Assembly: GCF_030695525.1 (NCBI RefSeq)
Contig: NZ_JAUYSS010000022.1
Span: 1 to 53,687 of the forward strand
DNA length: 53,687 bases
Origin: Daejeonella sp.
GTDB lineage: Bacteria > Bacteroidota > Bacteroidia > Sphingobacteriales > Sphingobacteriaceae
Direction of reading: 5' to 3'
A program made the position numbers and the translations under genes. Below the pieces are notes generated by a model. The model did no database searches. It saw nothing but the letters and a program-made list of their open reading frames with translations, and was not told where the DNA came from. Shown in pieces: positions 8,460 through 17,416 of this stretch; the first letter of the stretch is position 1; the number at the start of each line of letters is the position of its first letter.

Positions 8460-9758
8460 ATGAAGCGCAGAGAACTTATTAAATACCTCTCAGTTTTACC
8501 GGTAAGCGGTGCTGTTGCGGGTGCAGTTTTACCTTTCCAGTCGCTTAAGGCTGAAGAAACGCCGGATTTTAAGGCTGCAGTTCAATCAGGGCCTAAGCGC
8601 CTTGCAGCTATTATAACTGAATATCGTCCCAATTCACATGCCGATGTGATTATCGGAAAGTATCTTGAAGGTTTTAATCAGGATCAAATGGCCCCTTATC
8701 CGGATTCAAAGATCGTTTCGATCTTTACCGAACAGGTCCCTGATAACGATATGAGTCGCCCATTAGCAAAGAAATACAATGTTCCAATCTTTAGAACTGT
8801 AGCAGATGCATTGACTTTGGGTGGTGATCAGCTTGCTGTTGATGGGGTCATCTTAATCGGTGAACATGGAGTATATCCGATGAATGATAAAGAGCAAAAA
8901 TTATATCCAAGATTTGAAATGTTTCTGAAAATTACCGATGTATTCAGACAGTATAAAAAATCGGTTCCGGTATTCAATGATAAACATCTTTCATGGAGCT
9001 GGCGTCAGGCCAAGCGTATGGTTGAGATTTCCAAAGAATTGAAATTTCCAATGCTCGCCGGATCTACTATTCCTGTTTCCTGGCGTATTCCGGCAATAGA
9101 TACTCCTTATGGTGTCAGGCAAAAATATGCGGTAGGAATTTCATTCAGCGGACTTGACATCTATGGCTTTCACTTATTAGATGGCCTACAGGCCGTTGTT
9201 GAAAGAAGGAAAGGTGGTGAAACAGGTGTGCGTGCAGTTCAGTGTCTCGAAGGACAGGATTGCTGGAACTACATAGATCAGAATGAATGGGTAAAACGGC
9301 TTTTTGATCAGGCAATTTCTCATAGTGAAACAAGGGTAGCAGGGGATATGAGGGAGCTTGTTAAAAAGCCAGCAGTATTTATTGTCGATTATAATGATGG
9401 GTTGAAGGCTGCAGCATTTCTGCTTACCGGCCTGGTTCAGGATTTCACCTATGCTATTGATCTTGAAGGTCAGCAAAAACCATTTTCTACACTCATGAAA
9501 TTGCAATCCGGGAAACCGCATTATCATTTCGGATGCCTTGTTAAAAATATGGAAATCATGTTCAAAACAGGCAAAGCTCCTTATCCGGTTGAGCGTACAA
9601 TGCTCAGTAGTGGTATCTTGGATTTTGCGCTTGAATCTCGTATCTTGGGATACAAAATATTGGAAACACCTGAATTGTCACGGGTGCGATACCACAGCTC
9701 TCCTGAGTCATATTTTTTTACAAAAGGATGGGACAAAAATGGGAAGCGAATAGACTGA
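8460..9758 (+). CDS. Tat-signal protein of unknown function, paralogue of 21933-23300
   Basis: I do not recognise a characterised function. The N-terminus MKRRELIKYLSVLPVSG is a twin-arginine signal (RR-E-L-I-K), with probable cleavage near LKA-EE at about residue 31, so the protein should be exported folded. The mature part opens with a Rossmann-like segment (RLAAIITEYRPNSHADVIIG) somewhat like Gfo/Idh/MocA proteins, but a clear GxGxxG is absent. Conserved blocks shared with the paralogue at 21933 are ADALTLGGDQLAVDGVILIG, EHGxYP, LYPR, SVPVFxDKxLSxSW and VERRxGGETGV; the invariant acidic, histidine and arginine residues suggest an enzyme. It begins the enzyme block, 46 bases after the hairpin that follows susD. 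Confidence in the gene is high, in a function low. Confidence 0.85.
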   Translation: MKRRELIKYLSVLPVSGAVAGAVLPFQSLKAEETPDFKAAVQSGPKRLAAIITEYRPNSHADVIIGKYLEGFNQDQMAPYPDSKIVSIFTEQVPDNDMSRPLAKKYNVPIFRTVADALTLGGDQLAVDGVILIGEHGVYPMNDKEQKLYPRFEMFLKITDVFRQYKKSVPVFNDKHLSWSWRQAKRMVEISKELKFPMLAGSTIPVSWRIPAIDTPYGVRQKYAVGISFSGLDIYGFHLLDGLQAVVERRKGGETGVRAVQCLEGQDCWNYIDQNEWVKRLFDQAISHSETRVAGDMRELVKKPAVFIVDYNDGLKAAAFLLTGLVQDFTYAIDLEGQQKPFSTLMKLQSGKPHYHFGCLVKNMEIMFKTGKAPYPVERTMLSSGILDFALESRILGYKILETPELSRVRYHSSPESYFFTKGWDKNGKRID

Positions 9759-9838
9759 TTATCATTCAGGTCTTCTGTTAACTGGCATTATTAAATTTAT
9801 TCAATTATCATTCTTAAACATTTAGAATCAACATTAAA

Positions 9839-11092
9839 ATGAGGAAGTTCAGTATTTTCTTTGTAAGTATCCTATTACCAATTGCGCTTTTTGCTCAAAC
9901 AAAACCTTACAACATTATTATCAAGGGGGGGCATGTTATTGATCCAAAAAATAACATAAACCGTGTTATGGATGTTGCCATTAAGGATGGTAAGATCGCA
10001 AAAGTAGCTTTAAGCATAAATGCTTCTGAGGCAAGTAGTGTGGTGAATGCTGCAGGAATGTATGTAACTCCTGGTCTGATTGATATTCACGGACATGTTT
10101 TTGCAGGAACAGAGCCAAACCATATGTATAGCAATGGATTCAATAGTGTAATGCCTGACGGTTTTTATCAGCGCGTTGGTGTAACCACTGTTGTGGATGC
10201 CGGAGGCTCAGGCTGGAGAGATTTCCGCACTTTTAAAACGAATATTATTGATAATTCTCAAACGCGGGTTCTGGCATTCCTGAATATCGTAGGCAATGGT
10301 ATGCGCGGCGGCATTATTGAGCAGAATACGACTGATATGGATCCGCAAATAGCCGCTAAAGCGGCCCTTGCTTATAAGGAACATGTTGTGGGAATCAAGG
10401 TAGCTCATTTTACGAGCCCTGATTTTACGAATGTGGATCGTGGTGTGGAAGCAGGAAAATTGGCCAATATGCCTGTAATGATTGATTTTGGTGGCACAAA
10501 ACCACGTCTTTCATTATATTCACTCTTAATGGAACGCCTGCGTCCCGGTGATATCTTTACCCATACTTTTGGCGAATTACTTGATACAAAAGAAGCGATT
10601 GTGGATACAGCAAAACAAACTTTAAAGCCATATGTATTGGCCGCTCAGAAAAGAGGGGTCATTTTTGATGTGGGTTATGGTGGCTCCAGCTTCAGATATT
10701 CCCAGGCAATTCCTGCAGCAAAAGCCGGTTTCCACCCGAATACAATCAGTACAGATCTACACATCAGCAGTATGAAGGGTTCAATGAAGGATATGCTTTT
10801 GGTTATGTCTAAATTCCTGAAATTGGGGATGGATCTTCCTGCAGTGATCAATGCGAGTACCTGGGCGCCGGCTAAGGCAATTAACCGTCCTCAATTAGGC
10901 CATCTTACTGAAGGTGCTATCGCAGATGTCGCCATTCTTGGTATGAGAAAAGGAAAATTTGGTTTTTACGATATGCAGGGATATAAAATGGACAGTGATG
11001 AAAAGCTTGAATGTGAAATGACCATATTTGGAGGTAAAATTGTTTATGACCTAAATGGTCTCGTAAACCCACTTCCCGACCTAACTAAATAA
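9839..11092 (+). CDS. Exported cog3964-type amidohydrolase/deacetylase
   Basis: This 417-residue metal-dependent hydrolase of the amidohydrolase superfamily is often annotated as a dihydroorotase-like deacetylase. A signal peptide (MRKFSIFFVSILLPIALFAQ) predicts export. Metal-binding features are visible: HGH at residues 84-86, a candidate carboxylated lysine in GIKVAHF, a histidine in DIFTHTFGE and the aspartate of STDLH. Characterised cog3964 relatives hydrolyse acetylated alpha-hydroxy acids, and such genes often neighbour SelA-like PLP enzymes, as here: the next gene starts 22 bases downstream. It is paralogous to 13691-14944. The likely role is removal of an acyl group in the periplasm before the PLP enzyme acts; the actual substrate is unknown. 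Confidence 0.9.
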   Translation: MRKFSIFFVSILLPIALFAQTKPYNIIIKGGHVIDPKNNINRVMDVAIKDGKIAKVALSINASEASSVVNAAGMYVTPGLIDIHGHVFAGTEPNHMYSNGFNSVMPDGFYQRVGVTTVVDAGGSGWRDFRTFKTNIIDNSQTRVLAFLNIVGNGMRGGIIEQNTTDMDPQIAAKAALAYKEHVVGIKVAHFTSPDFTNVDRGVEAGKLANMPVMIDFGGTKPRLSLYSLLMERLRPGDIFTHTFGELLDTKEAIVDTAKQTLKPYVLAAQKRGVIFDVGYGGSSFRYSQAIPAAKAGFHPNTISTDLHISSMKGSMKDMLLVMSKFLKLGMDLPAVINASTWAPAKAINRPQLGHLTEGAIADVAILGMRKGKFGFYDMQGYKMDSDEKLECEMTIFGGKIVYDLNGLVNPLPDLTK

Positions 11093-11114
11093 TGAGTATT
11101 TATATATTGGATAA

Positions 11115-12326
11115 ATGAAGCGCAGGGAAATTCTCAAAACCTTAAGCATATTGCCGCTTGCAGGCGCGATAGGGAATTCCGGTTCATTGGTAACTACCGC
11201 TCAGGCGGCACCTGCAGCAAAACGTGATTTGTTCAAGGAGTTTGGAATACACACATTCATCAATGCTTCAGGATATTTTACTAGCCTCAGCGGTTCTCTG
11301 ATGCAGCATGATGCTGCTGATGCTATACGTGAAACTGCTACATCTTTTTGCAGGCTCGAAGAAGTTCAGGATAAAGTTGGAGAGAGGATTGCAAGTCTGT
11401 TACATGCAGAATCGGCAATGGTTACTGCGGGTGCATTTTCTGCTCTGATGCTTGGGATGGCAGGAGTACTTAGTGGAACTGATCAAAAAAGGGTTTCTCA
11501 AATCCCCAGGCTTGAAGGTACAGGAATGAAAACAGAAGTGATCCTGCAAAAGGCTCATAATGATGGTTATGCTCATGCACTTAGCAATTGTGGTGTAAAG
11601 TTAATCACGGTAGAAACAGTCGAAGAATTAGAGAATGCAATCAGCGAAAAGACTGCCATGATGTATTTTATTAATTATCAGTCTTCTTTGGGTAAAATAC
11701 AGCATAAAGAATGGCTCGATATTGCCAGAAAGCATCAGATACCTACTATGATTGATATGGCTGCTGATCTTCCACCTAAAGAAAATTTATGGAAGTTTCA
11801 TGATCTTGGCTTTGATTTGGTTTGTGTTTCAGGAGGTAAATTTATGAGAGGCCCCCAAAGTACAGGGATCCTCAGTGGAAAGAAAGAACTTATTGCAGCG
11901 GCAAGAATGAGCGCCCCTCCACGGGGATCAAATATTGGCCGTGGCATGAAAGTTAATAAAGAAGAAATATTTGGTTTATATATCGCTTTAGAGCATTTTA
12001 TTAAAACGGATCAGGATAAGGAATGGAAAATGCTTGAGGACAGAATAGCTGTTATTGCAAAGGAAGCTGCTTCAGTTCCCGGAGTAAAAGCAGGATTACT
12101 TCCTCTGCCATTGATAAATCGTGTTCCAACCCTGAATATTTCATGGGATAAATCAAAGATCAAATTGGAAAATCTGGCTGCCAGCCTGAGGAATGGTAAC
12201 CCTTCTATTGAAGTTATGGGTGGTCCGGGAGGAAGTATAAATGTAACTTCACATATGCTGAAAAAGGATGAAGTAAAAATTGTAGCATCAAGGATAAAAG
12301 AGGAGCTTTTCAAAGCACAGGTTTAG
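11115..12326 (+). CDS. Tat-exported SelA-like PLP-dependent enzyme (copy 1)
   Basis: This 403-residue fold-type I PLP enzyme is of the SelA/DgaE-like group, whose known members eliminate ammonia from amino acids or amino-sugar acids. The N-terminus MKRREILKTLSILPLAG is a twin-arginine signal with a probable AQA-A cleavage near residue 32. Tat export suits an enzyme that must fold around PLP before crossing the membrane. The PLP lysine is likely K242 in SGGKFMRGPQSTG, and the DMAADLPP stretch supplies the cofactor-contacting aspartate. It follows the amidohydrolase by 22 bases and is about as long as copies 2 and 3. A transaminase, aldolase or lyase activity cannot be distinguished by eye. Confidence 0.88.
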   Translation: MKRREILKTLSILPLAGAIGNSGSLVTTAQAAPAAKRDLFKEFGIHTFINASGYFTSLSGSLMQHDAADAIRETATSFCRLEEVQDKVGERIASLLHAESAMVTAGAFSALMLGMAGVLSGTDQKRVSQIPRLEGTGMKTEVILQKAHNDGYAHALSNCGVKLITVETVEELENAISEKTAMMYFINYQSSLGKIQHKEWLDIARKHQIPTMIDMAADLPPKENLWKFHDLGFDLVCVSGGKFMRGPQSTGILSGKKELIAAARMSAPPRGSNIGRGMKVNKEEIFGLYIALEHFIKTDQDKEWKMLEDRIAVIAKEAASVPGVKAGLLPLPLINRVPTLNISWDKSKIKLENLAASLRNGNPSIEVMGGPGGSINVTSHMLKKDEVKIVASRIKEELFKAQV

Positions 12327-12445
12327 GCAATAATCCAGATAAATTGGTTTTCTATATTTCGTATTTCTATAGCAAACTGAGCCTAAAATTATATAAGCCT
12401 CCTGTATCAGGAATATTAAATAATTAACAGTAAATAATTACAATA

Positions 12446-13666
12446 ATGAAACGCAGAGAAATTTTAAAATCCCTGACCCTGCTTCCGCTGGCTGGCGGGA
12501 TTACAGCAACTGCTGCACCATTGAACAATATGCTTTCGGCACCGGCGGCTGGCCGCGATTTATTTAAGGAGTTGGGTATCAGAACCTTTATAAATGCAGC
12601 AGGTAATTACACGGTTATGTCGGGTTGTCTGATGCCACCGGAAGTAATGGATGCAATCAATGCAGCCTCTAAGAAGTTTGCACTGATTGATGATGTACAG
12701 GAGAAGGTTGGTGAACGTATTGCACAAATTTGTCATGCCGAAGCTGCATTGGTATCTGCAGGTTGCTGGTCAGCATTGATGCTTGGAATGGCAGGAGTTC
12801 TCACCGGAATGGATACAAAACGGGTTAGTCAGGTTCCAAATCTTGCAGGAACCGGCATGAAATCAGAAGTGATCCTACAAAAGAGTCATTCAATGGGCTA
12901 CGATCATTCACTTACTCAGGCTGGAGTAAAGCTTATTAAAGTTGAAACCAGAGCAGAAGTTGAAGCTGCAATTAATGAAAATACAGCCATGTTATGGTTC
13001 CTTAACAGGGAAGTACATGTCGGCCAGATCAAGCATGCAGAATGGCTTGAACTGGGTAAAAAGTATAATCTTCCAACAATGATTGATATTGCTGCTGATG
13101 TACCTCCGGTTGAGAACCTGTGGAAATTCAATGATATGGGCTTCGATTTAGTTGTGATCTCTGGTGGAAAAGCTATGCGTGGTCCTCAGAGTGCCGGTAT
13201 ATTAATGGGTAAAAAGAAGTATGTTGATGCTGCCCGTCTCAGTAATAACCCAAGAGGTGGTATCGGCCGAGGCCAAAAGGTTAATAAGGAAGAAGTATTT
13301 GGAATGTTGGCTGCTCTTGAGCGTTTTATCAATCTGGATCATAAGAAGGAATGGGAGATGTGGGAAAGAAAAATAGCCTTTATCGCAAGCGCAATTAAAT
13401 CTATTCCCGGGGTCACTACCGGAACCCATATTCCATCAACAGAAGATAATAAAATGCCTACTCTTAAAGTTACCTGGGATCCAAATAGAATTAAACTAAC
13501 TAATACAGAAATGGGGGAACGTCTTCGTAATGGGAACCCATCTGTCGAAGTAATATCCTGGGAAGCCCCTAATACTCTCCGCTGTGGAATGCATGTTCTT
13601 GAAGCTGGAGAAGAAAAAATTGTCGCAAGTCGCTTGAGGGAAGAACTCTTGAAGGCTTCAGTTTAA
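12446..13666 (+). CDS. Tat-exported SelA-like PLP-dependent enzyme (copy 2)
   Basis: This 406-residue paralogue of the preceding gene has the signal MKRREILKSLTLLPLAGG (twin-arginine) and a mature start near GRDLFKELGIRTFINAAG. The expected PLP lysine is K242 in SGGKAMRGPQSAG, with DIAADVPP before it. The C-terminal domain differs from copy 1, with EVISWEAPNTLRCGMHV in place of EVMGGPGGSINVTSHM, so substrate specificity may differ. It is 119 bases from copy 1 and only 24 bases before the second amidohydrolase, repeating the amidohydrolase/SelA pairing in the opposite order. Several copies of one family in one operon suggest successive steps or a range of related substrates. Confidence 0.88.
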   Translation: MKRREILKSLTLLPLAGGITATAAPLNNMLSAPAAGRDLFKELGIRTFINAAGNYTVMSGCLMPPEVMDAINAASKKFALIDDVQEKVGERIAQICHAEAALVSAGCWSALMLGMAGVLTGMDTKRVSQVPNLAGTGMKSEVILQKSHSMGYDHSLTQAGVKLIKVETRAEVEAAINENTAMLWFLNREVHVGQIKHAEWLELGKKYNLPTMIDIAADVPPVENLWKFNDMGFDLVVISGGKAMRGPQSAGILMGKKKYVDAARLSNNPRGGIGRGQKVNKEEVFGMLAALERFINLDHKKEWEMWERKIAFIASAIKSIPGVTTGTHIPSTEDNKMPTLKVTWDPNRIKLTNTEMGERLRNGNPSVEVISWEAPNTLRCGMHVLEAGEEKIVASRLREELLKASV

Positions 13667-13690
13667 ATTAATAATCATAAATCAATAAAA

Positions 13691-14944
13691 ATGCAAAAAC
13701 GTTTTTTCTTATTAGCAGCACTTTTTTTACTGGCTAATTTTTCAGTTCAGGCCCAAACTTATCAAACCCTGCTGAAAGGCGGGCACCTCATTGATGCAAA
13801 GAACAATATTAATAAAGTAATGGATGTTGCTATTCAGGATGGTAAAATAGCAGCAATTGCAGTCAATATTGATCCTAAATTAGCTAAACAGGTGATTGAT
13901 ATCTCCGGAAAATATGTGACACCCGGATTAATTGATATTCATGGGCACGTTTTTGCAGGCACTGACCCTGAGGGCCAGCTTGAGAATGGATTTTCATCAC
14001 TTCCTGCTGACGGATTTACTTTCCGTGTGGGTGTGACAACACTCGTGGATTGTGGTGATTCAGGAGCCGAAACATTTGAATTGTTTAAGAAAAATGTAAT
14101 AGATAAATCTCAAACCCGTATTCTGGCATTTTTGAATATCTCTAAAAAGGGAATGTATGGTGATGAAAATTCATTGGAGCAGCAAAATAACAGCTTCTTT
14201 GATCCAGTAATGGCGGCAGATGTGGCCAAACATTACAGTGAGTATATCGTAGGTTTTAAGGTAGCACACTACCACAAATCTGATTGGGTTGCTGTTGATA
14301 GAACTATCGAAGCAGGCAAAATTGCAAATAAGCCAATCATGGTCGATTTTGGGGGAGCAATCCCGAGACTATCCCTCGAAGAGCTTTTCCTTAGAAAAAT
14401 GCGTCCGGGTGATATTTTTACACATACCTACGGACAGTTAATTAAAACAAAAGAGACAATTGTAGATCTGGAAACAAAAAAATTATATCCTCATGTTATT
14501 GAAGCTAGAAAACGAGGGATCATTTTTGACGTAGGCCATGGTGGTGGAAGTTTTACCTTTTCACAAGCTATTCCGGCCACCCAGCAGGGCTTTTTCCCTG
14601 AAACAATTAGTACCGATTTGCATACTGGCAGCATGAATTCTGCCATGAAGGATCAATTGAATGTGATGTCTAAATTTATGGCGATTAACATGCCATTGGC
14701 AGACGTTGTAAAAGCCAGTACCTGGGCAGCAGCAAAAGCGATTAAACGTGAAGAACTTGGGCATCTTTCTGTTGGTGCAATTGCCGATGTTACTGTATTA
14801 AATCTACGGGAAGGTAAATTCGGATTCTATGACGTTGCCAGATTTAAGAAGGAAGGAAAAAATCTACTGGAATGTGAAATGACAATTAAGGGAGGAAGGG
14901 TTGTTTATGACCTGAATGCTATGTCGATTCCGCTCACTAACTAA
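13691..14944 (+). CDS. Exported cog3964-type amidohydrolase/deacetylase (second copy)
   Basis: This 417-residue paralogue of 9839-11092 has the same length and the metal-site HGH at the same residues, 84-86. The signal peptide is MQKRFFLLAALFLLANFSVQAQ. Other expected metal-site features are GFKVAHYH, DIFTHTYGQ and STDLH. Differences from the first copy cluster in the segment after residue 150 (KKGMYGDENSLEQQNNSFF versus VGNGMRGGIIEQ), which in this fold can line the active site, so the substrates may not be identical. It sits between SelA-like copy 2 (24 bases upstream) and the RidA-like pair (50 bases downstream). Confidence 0.9.
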   Translation: MQKRFFLLAALFLLANFSVQAQTYQTLLKGGHLIDAKNNINKVMDVAIQDGKIAAIAVNIDPKLAKQVIDISGKYVTPGLIDIHGHVFAGTDPEGQLENGFSSLPADGFTFRVGVTTLVDCGDSGAETFELFKKNVIDKSQTRILAFLNISKKGMYGDENSLEQQNNSFFDPVMAADVAKHYSEYIVGFKVAHYHKSDWVAVDRTIEAGKIANKPIMVDFGGAIPRLSLEELFLRKMRPGDIFTHTYGQLIKTKETIVDLETKKLYPHVIEARKRGIIFDVGHGGGSFTFSQAIPATQQGFFPETISTDLHTGSMNSAMKDQLNVMSKFMAINMPLADVVKASTWAAAKAIKREELGHLSVGAIADVTVLNLREGKFGFYDVARFKKEGKNLLECEMTIKGGRVVYDLNAMSIPLTN

Positions 14945-14994
14945 TCAAACACAAGAAAACTCAATAATTAAAAAAATAAACTATTTTAAATAAC

Positions 14995-15540
14995 ATGAAA
15001 AAGCAAATCATATTTATCCTTTTTATACTCTTAAGTATCTCTTTTGTATCCAATTCTGCAAATGCTCAATCTGTTGCTAAAGATCCGGAAACAAGGATCA
15101 GAGAACTTGGAATTAAATTAAGGACTCCTGGGCCGCCTTCAGCGAATTTTTTGGGGGCAGTAAGAGTTGGTAATCTGGTATATCTTTCTGGGCAGGGTCC
15201 ATTAAAAGAGGATGGGACATTTATGATCGGAAAGGTTGGTAAAGAGTTCAACTTTGAAGAGGCAAAATATGCTGCACGTTTAACAGGAATTAACTTATTG
15301 GAATCATTGAAAGCTGAAGTAGGTAATCTGAATAATGTAAAGCGCATTGTAAAGGTGTTGGGTATGGTGAATGCAGTACCTGAATTCGATAATCACTCTC
15401 AGGTAATCAACGGATTTTCTGATTTAATGGTTGAAGTATTTGGAGAAAATGGCAAGCATGCACGCTCAGCAATTGGGCTTGGATCTTTACCGAGAAATAT
15501 TCCGGTTGAGATTGAGATGATCGTTGAAATGAAAGACTAA
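14995..15540 (+). CDS. Exported RidA-like protein (copy 1)
   Basis: This 181-residue protein has a signal peptide (about 1-24, ending SNSANAQ) followed by a RidA/YjgF/YER057c domain of the longer subfamily. RidA proteins hydrolyse reactive enamine/imine intermediates released by PLP enzymes. The arginine that binds the imine carboxylate in RidA corresponds to R157 in KHARSAIG, and the glutamate in VEIEMI (E174) matches the conserved acidic residue. Export is notable because the best known RidA proteins are cytosolic; here the PLP enzymes of the same operon are also predicted to be exported. It is followed by a close paralogue 27 bases downstream. A role in processing imines released by the SelA-like enzymes is inferred. 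Confidence 0.9.
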   Translation: MKKQIIFILFILLSISFVSNSANAQSVAKDPETRIRELGIKLRTPGPPSANFLGAVRVGNLVYLSGQGPLKEDGTFMIGKVGKEFNFEEAKYAARLTGINLLESLKAEVGNLNNVKRIVKVLGMVNAVPEFDNHSQVINGFSDLMVEVFGENGKHARSAIGLGSLPRNIPVEIEMIVEMKD

Positions 15541-15567
15541 TTTTTCTTTGTTATAAATTATGATCAA

Positions 15568-16116
15568 TTGAAAAAACAAATCACATTTATCCTAGTATTA
15601 TTATCCTTAAGTGTTTTAGGGCTTAATTCTGTTCAGGCACAAGCTATTGCAAAAGATCCTGAAACAAGAATTCAGGAACTGGGTATCAAATTAAGGTCTC
15701 GTGGGGGGACTTCTACCGGGAGTTTTATTGGAGCTGTCAGGGTGGGTAATTTGGTATATCTTTCCGGTCAGGGTCCATTAATAGAGAATGGTAAATATAT
15801 AATTGGTAAAGTTGGTAAGGATCTCAATTTTGAAGAAGCTAAAAATGCTGCCCGTTTAACCGGTATTAGTATGTTGGAAGCATTGAAAGCCAGTGTTGGA
15901 AATCTGAATAATGTAAAGAGAATTGTAAAAGTTTTGGGTATGGTGAATGCTGTTCCAGAATTTGATAATCACTCTCAGGTAATCAATGGATTTTCTGATC
16001 TGATGGTTGAGGTATTTGGAGAGAATGGCAAACATGCACGTTCAGCAATTGGACTGGGATCATTACCTAGAAATATCCCGGTAGAGGTTGAGATGATCGT
16101 AGAAATGAAGGACTGA
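15568..16116 (+). CDS. Exported RidA-like protein (copy 2, tandem duplicate)
   Basis: This 182-residue tandem paralogue is almost identical to copy 1 over the last 72 residues (from VGNLNNVKR; one I/V change is visible) but diverges in the N-terminal 45 residues and around TSTGSFIG. The DNA of the identical part differs at many synonymous sites, so the duplication is not very recent and the C-terminal half is under strong constraint. It starts with TTG; the ATG eight bases earlier is out of frame and quickly stopped. The signal peptide ends about SVQAQ. The conserved arginine in HARSAIG is present. Two copies might assemble into a mixed trimer, since RidA proteins are trimers. Confidence 0.88.
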   Translation: MKKQITFILVLLSLSVLGLNSVQAQAIAKDPETRIQELGIKLRSRGGTSTGSFIGAVRVGNLVYLSGQGPLIENGKYIIGKVGKDLNFEEAKNAARLTGISMLEALKASVGNLNNVKRIVKVLGMVNAVPEFDNHSQVINGFSDLMVEVFGENGKHARSAIGLGSLPRNIPVEVEMIVEMKD

Positions 16117-16143
16117 TTTTTTTAATATTTAAAAATTATAAAT

Positions 16144-17379
16144 ATGAAACGTAGAGACGTCATTAAATTTTTATCCGCTGCCCCACTGGCAGGTGGAATT
16201 ATTGGTACCGGTTTAACAGTTCAGCCGGCAGCTGCCGAAGAAGCAACATCCGCTATTGCTGGACGAGACCTTTTCAAAGAGCTTGGACTCAAAACATTTA
16301 TAAATGCATCATGCGTTTGTACAACTTTGACAGCTTCTTTGATGCCACCAGAAGTTACCCAGGCTATTGCAAAAGGGGCCGAAGAGTTTGTTTTGCTGAA
16401 TGAGGTTCAGGATAAAGTTGGCGCTAAGATAGCTGAGCTTTGTCATGCAGAGGCAGCTACAGTTACTGCAGGTTGCTGGTCGGCATTGGTGCAGGGTCTT
16501 GCCGGTGCGATGACTGGCATGGACCGTAAAAAGGTTATGCAGCTTCCAAATGTAGAAGGTATGAAGTCCGAAGTAATACTTCAGAAGTCTCATGCCAATG
16601 GATACCATCAGGCATTGACTAATACAGGGGCTAAGCTTATAATCGTAGAAACATTGGAAGAAGTTGAAGCAGCGATTAATGAAAAGACTGCAATGCTTTG
16701 GTTTTTGAACAGGGAATTAAACAAAGGTAAATTGAACTATGAGCAATGGCTTGCCCTGGGTAAAAAGCATAATATACCAACTATGATTGATATTGCTTCG
16801 GATGCACATCCTGTAGATAATCTCTGGAAATTCAATGATATGGGCTTCGATCTTGTTGCAATTTCGGGAGGAAAGGCGATGAGGGGACCTCAAAGTACCG
16901 GGATACTCATGGGTAAAAAGAATTTGATTGATGCATCACGTTTAAGTGCTCCACCAAACAGTGGAATATGCCGGGGTCATAAAGTGAATAAGGAAGAAAT
17001 CCTGGCCATGTATGTTGCATTGGAAAGACATATCAAAATGGATCATGTGAAGGAATGGAAAATGTGGGAAGCCAGCATGGCAGTGGTAGTGAATACCATC
17101 AAAAGTATAAACGGAGTAGCCACCGAAGTTTTCATTCCTGAGATCGCCAATAATACCCCAACCTTACACCTATCCTGGGATGATACTAAGATAAAAATGA
17201 CCGGCCGGCAACTTAAAGAGCGTTTATGGAATGGTAATCCAGGCATTGAAGTAATGGGCGGTGGTACAATGGGCGGAAAGCGGGATGGGATTGAACTTTC
17301 TGTATGGCAATTAAAACCGGGTCAGGAGAAAATCGTTGCTAACAGAGTTAAAGAAGAGTTATTAAAAGCATCTGTTTAA
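16144..17379 (+). CDS. Tat-exported SelA-like PLP-dependent enzyme (copy 3)
   Basis: This 411-residue member of the same family as 11115 and 12446 has the signal MKRRDVIKFLSAAPLAGG with the twin-arginine motif and an alanine-rich cleavage region (PAAAEE). The PLP lysine is K244 in SGGKAMRGPQSTG; DIASDAHP replaces the DIAADVPP of copy 2. The C-terminal region has its own insert (GGGTMGGKRDGIELSV). It follows the RidA pair by 27 bases and precedes the membrane transporter by 37 bases, fitting a model in which its product is handed to the transporter. Whether it performs beta-elimination, aldol cleavage or another reaction is unknown. Confidence 0.88.
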   Translation: MKRRDVIKFLSAAPLAGGIIGTGLTVQPAAAEEATSAIAGRDLFKELGLKTFINASCVCTTLTASLMPPEVTQAIAKGAEEFVLLNEVQDKVGAKIAELCHAEAATVTAGCWSALVQGLAGAMTGMDRKKVMQLPNVEGMKSEVILQKSHANGYHQALTNTGAKLIIVETLEEVEAAINEKTAMLWFLNRELNKGKLNYEQWLALGKKHNIPTMIDIASDAHPVDNLWKFNDMGFDLVAISGGKAMRGPQSTGILMGKKNLIDASRLSAPPNSGICRGHKVNKEEILAMYVALERHIKMDHVKEWKMWEASMAVVVNTIKSINGVATEVFIPEIANNTPTLHLSWDDTKIKMTGRQLKERLWNGNPGIEVMGGGTMGGKRDGIELSVWQLKPGQEKIVANRVKEELLKASV

Positions 17380-17416
17380 TCTTTTTATACACTAATTTTT
17401 TATCCGATCCGATTTA

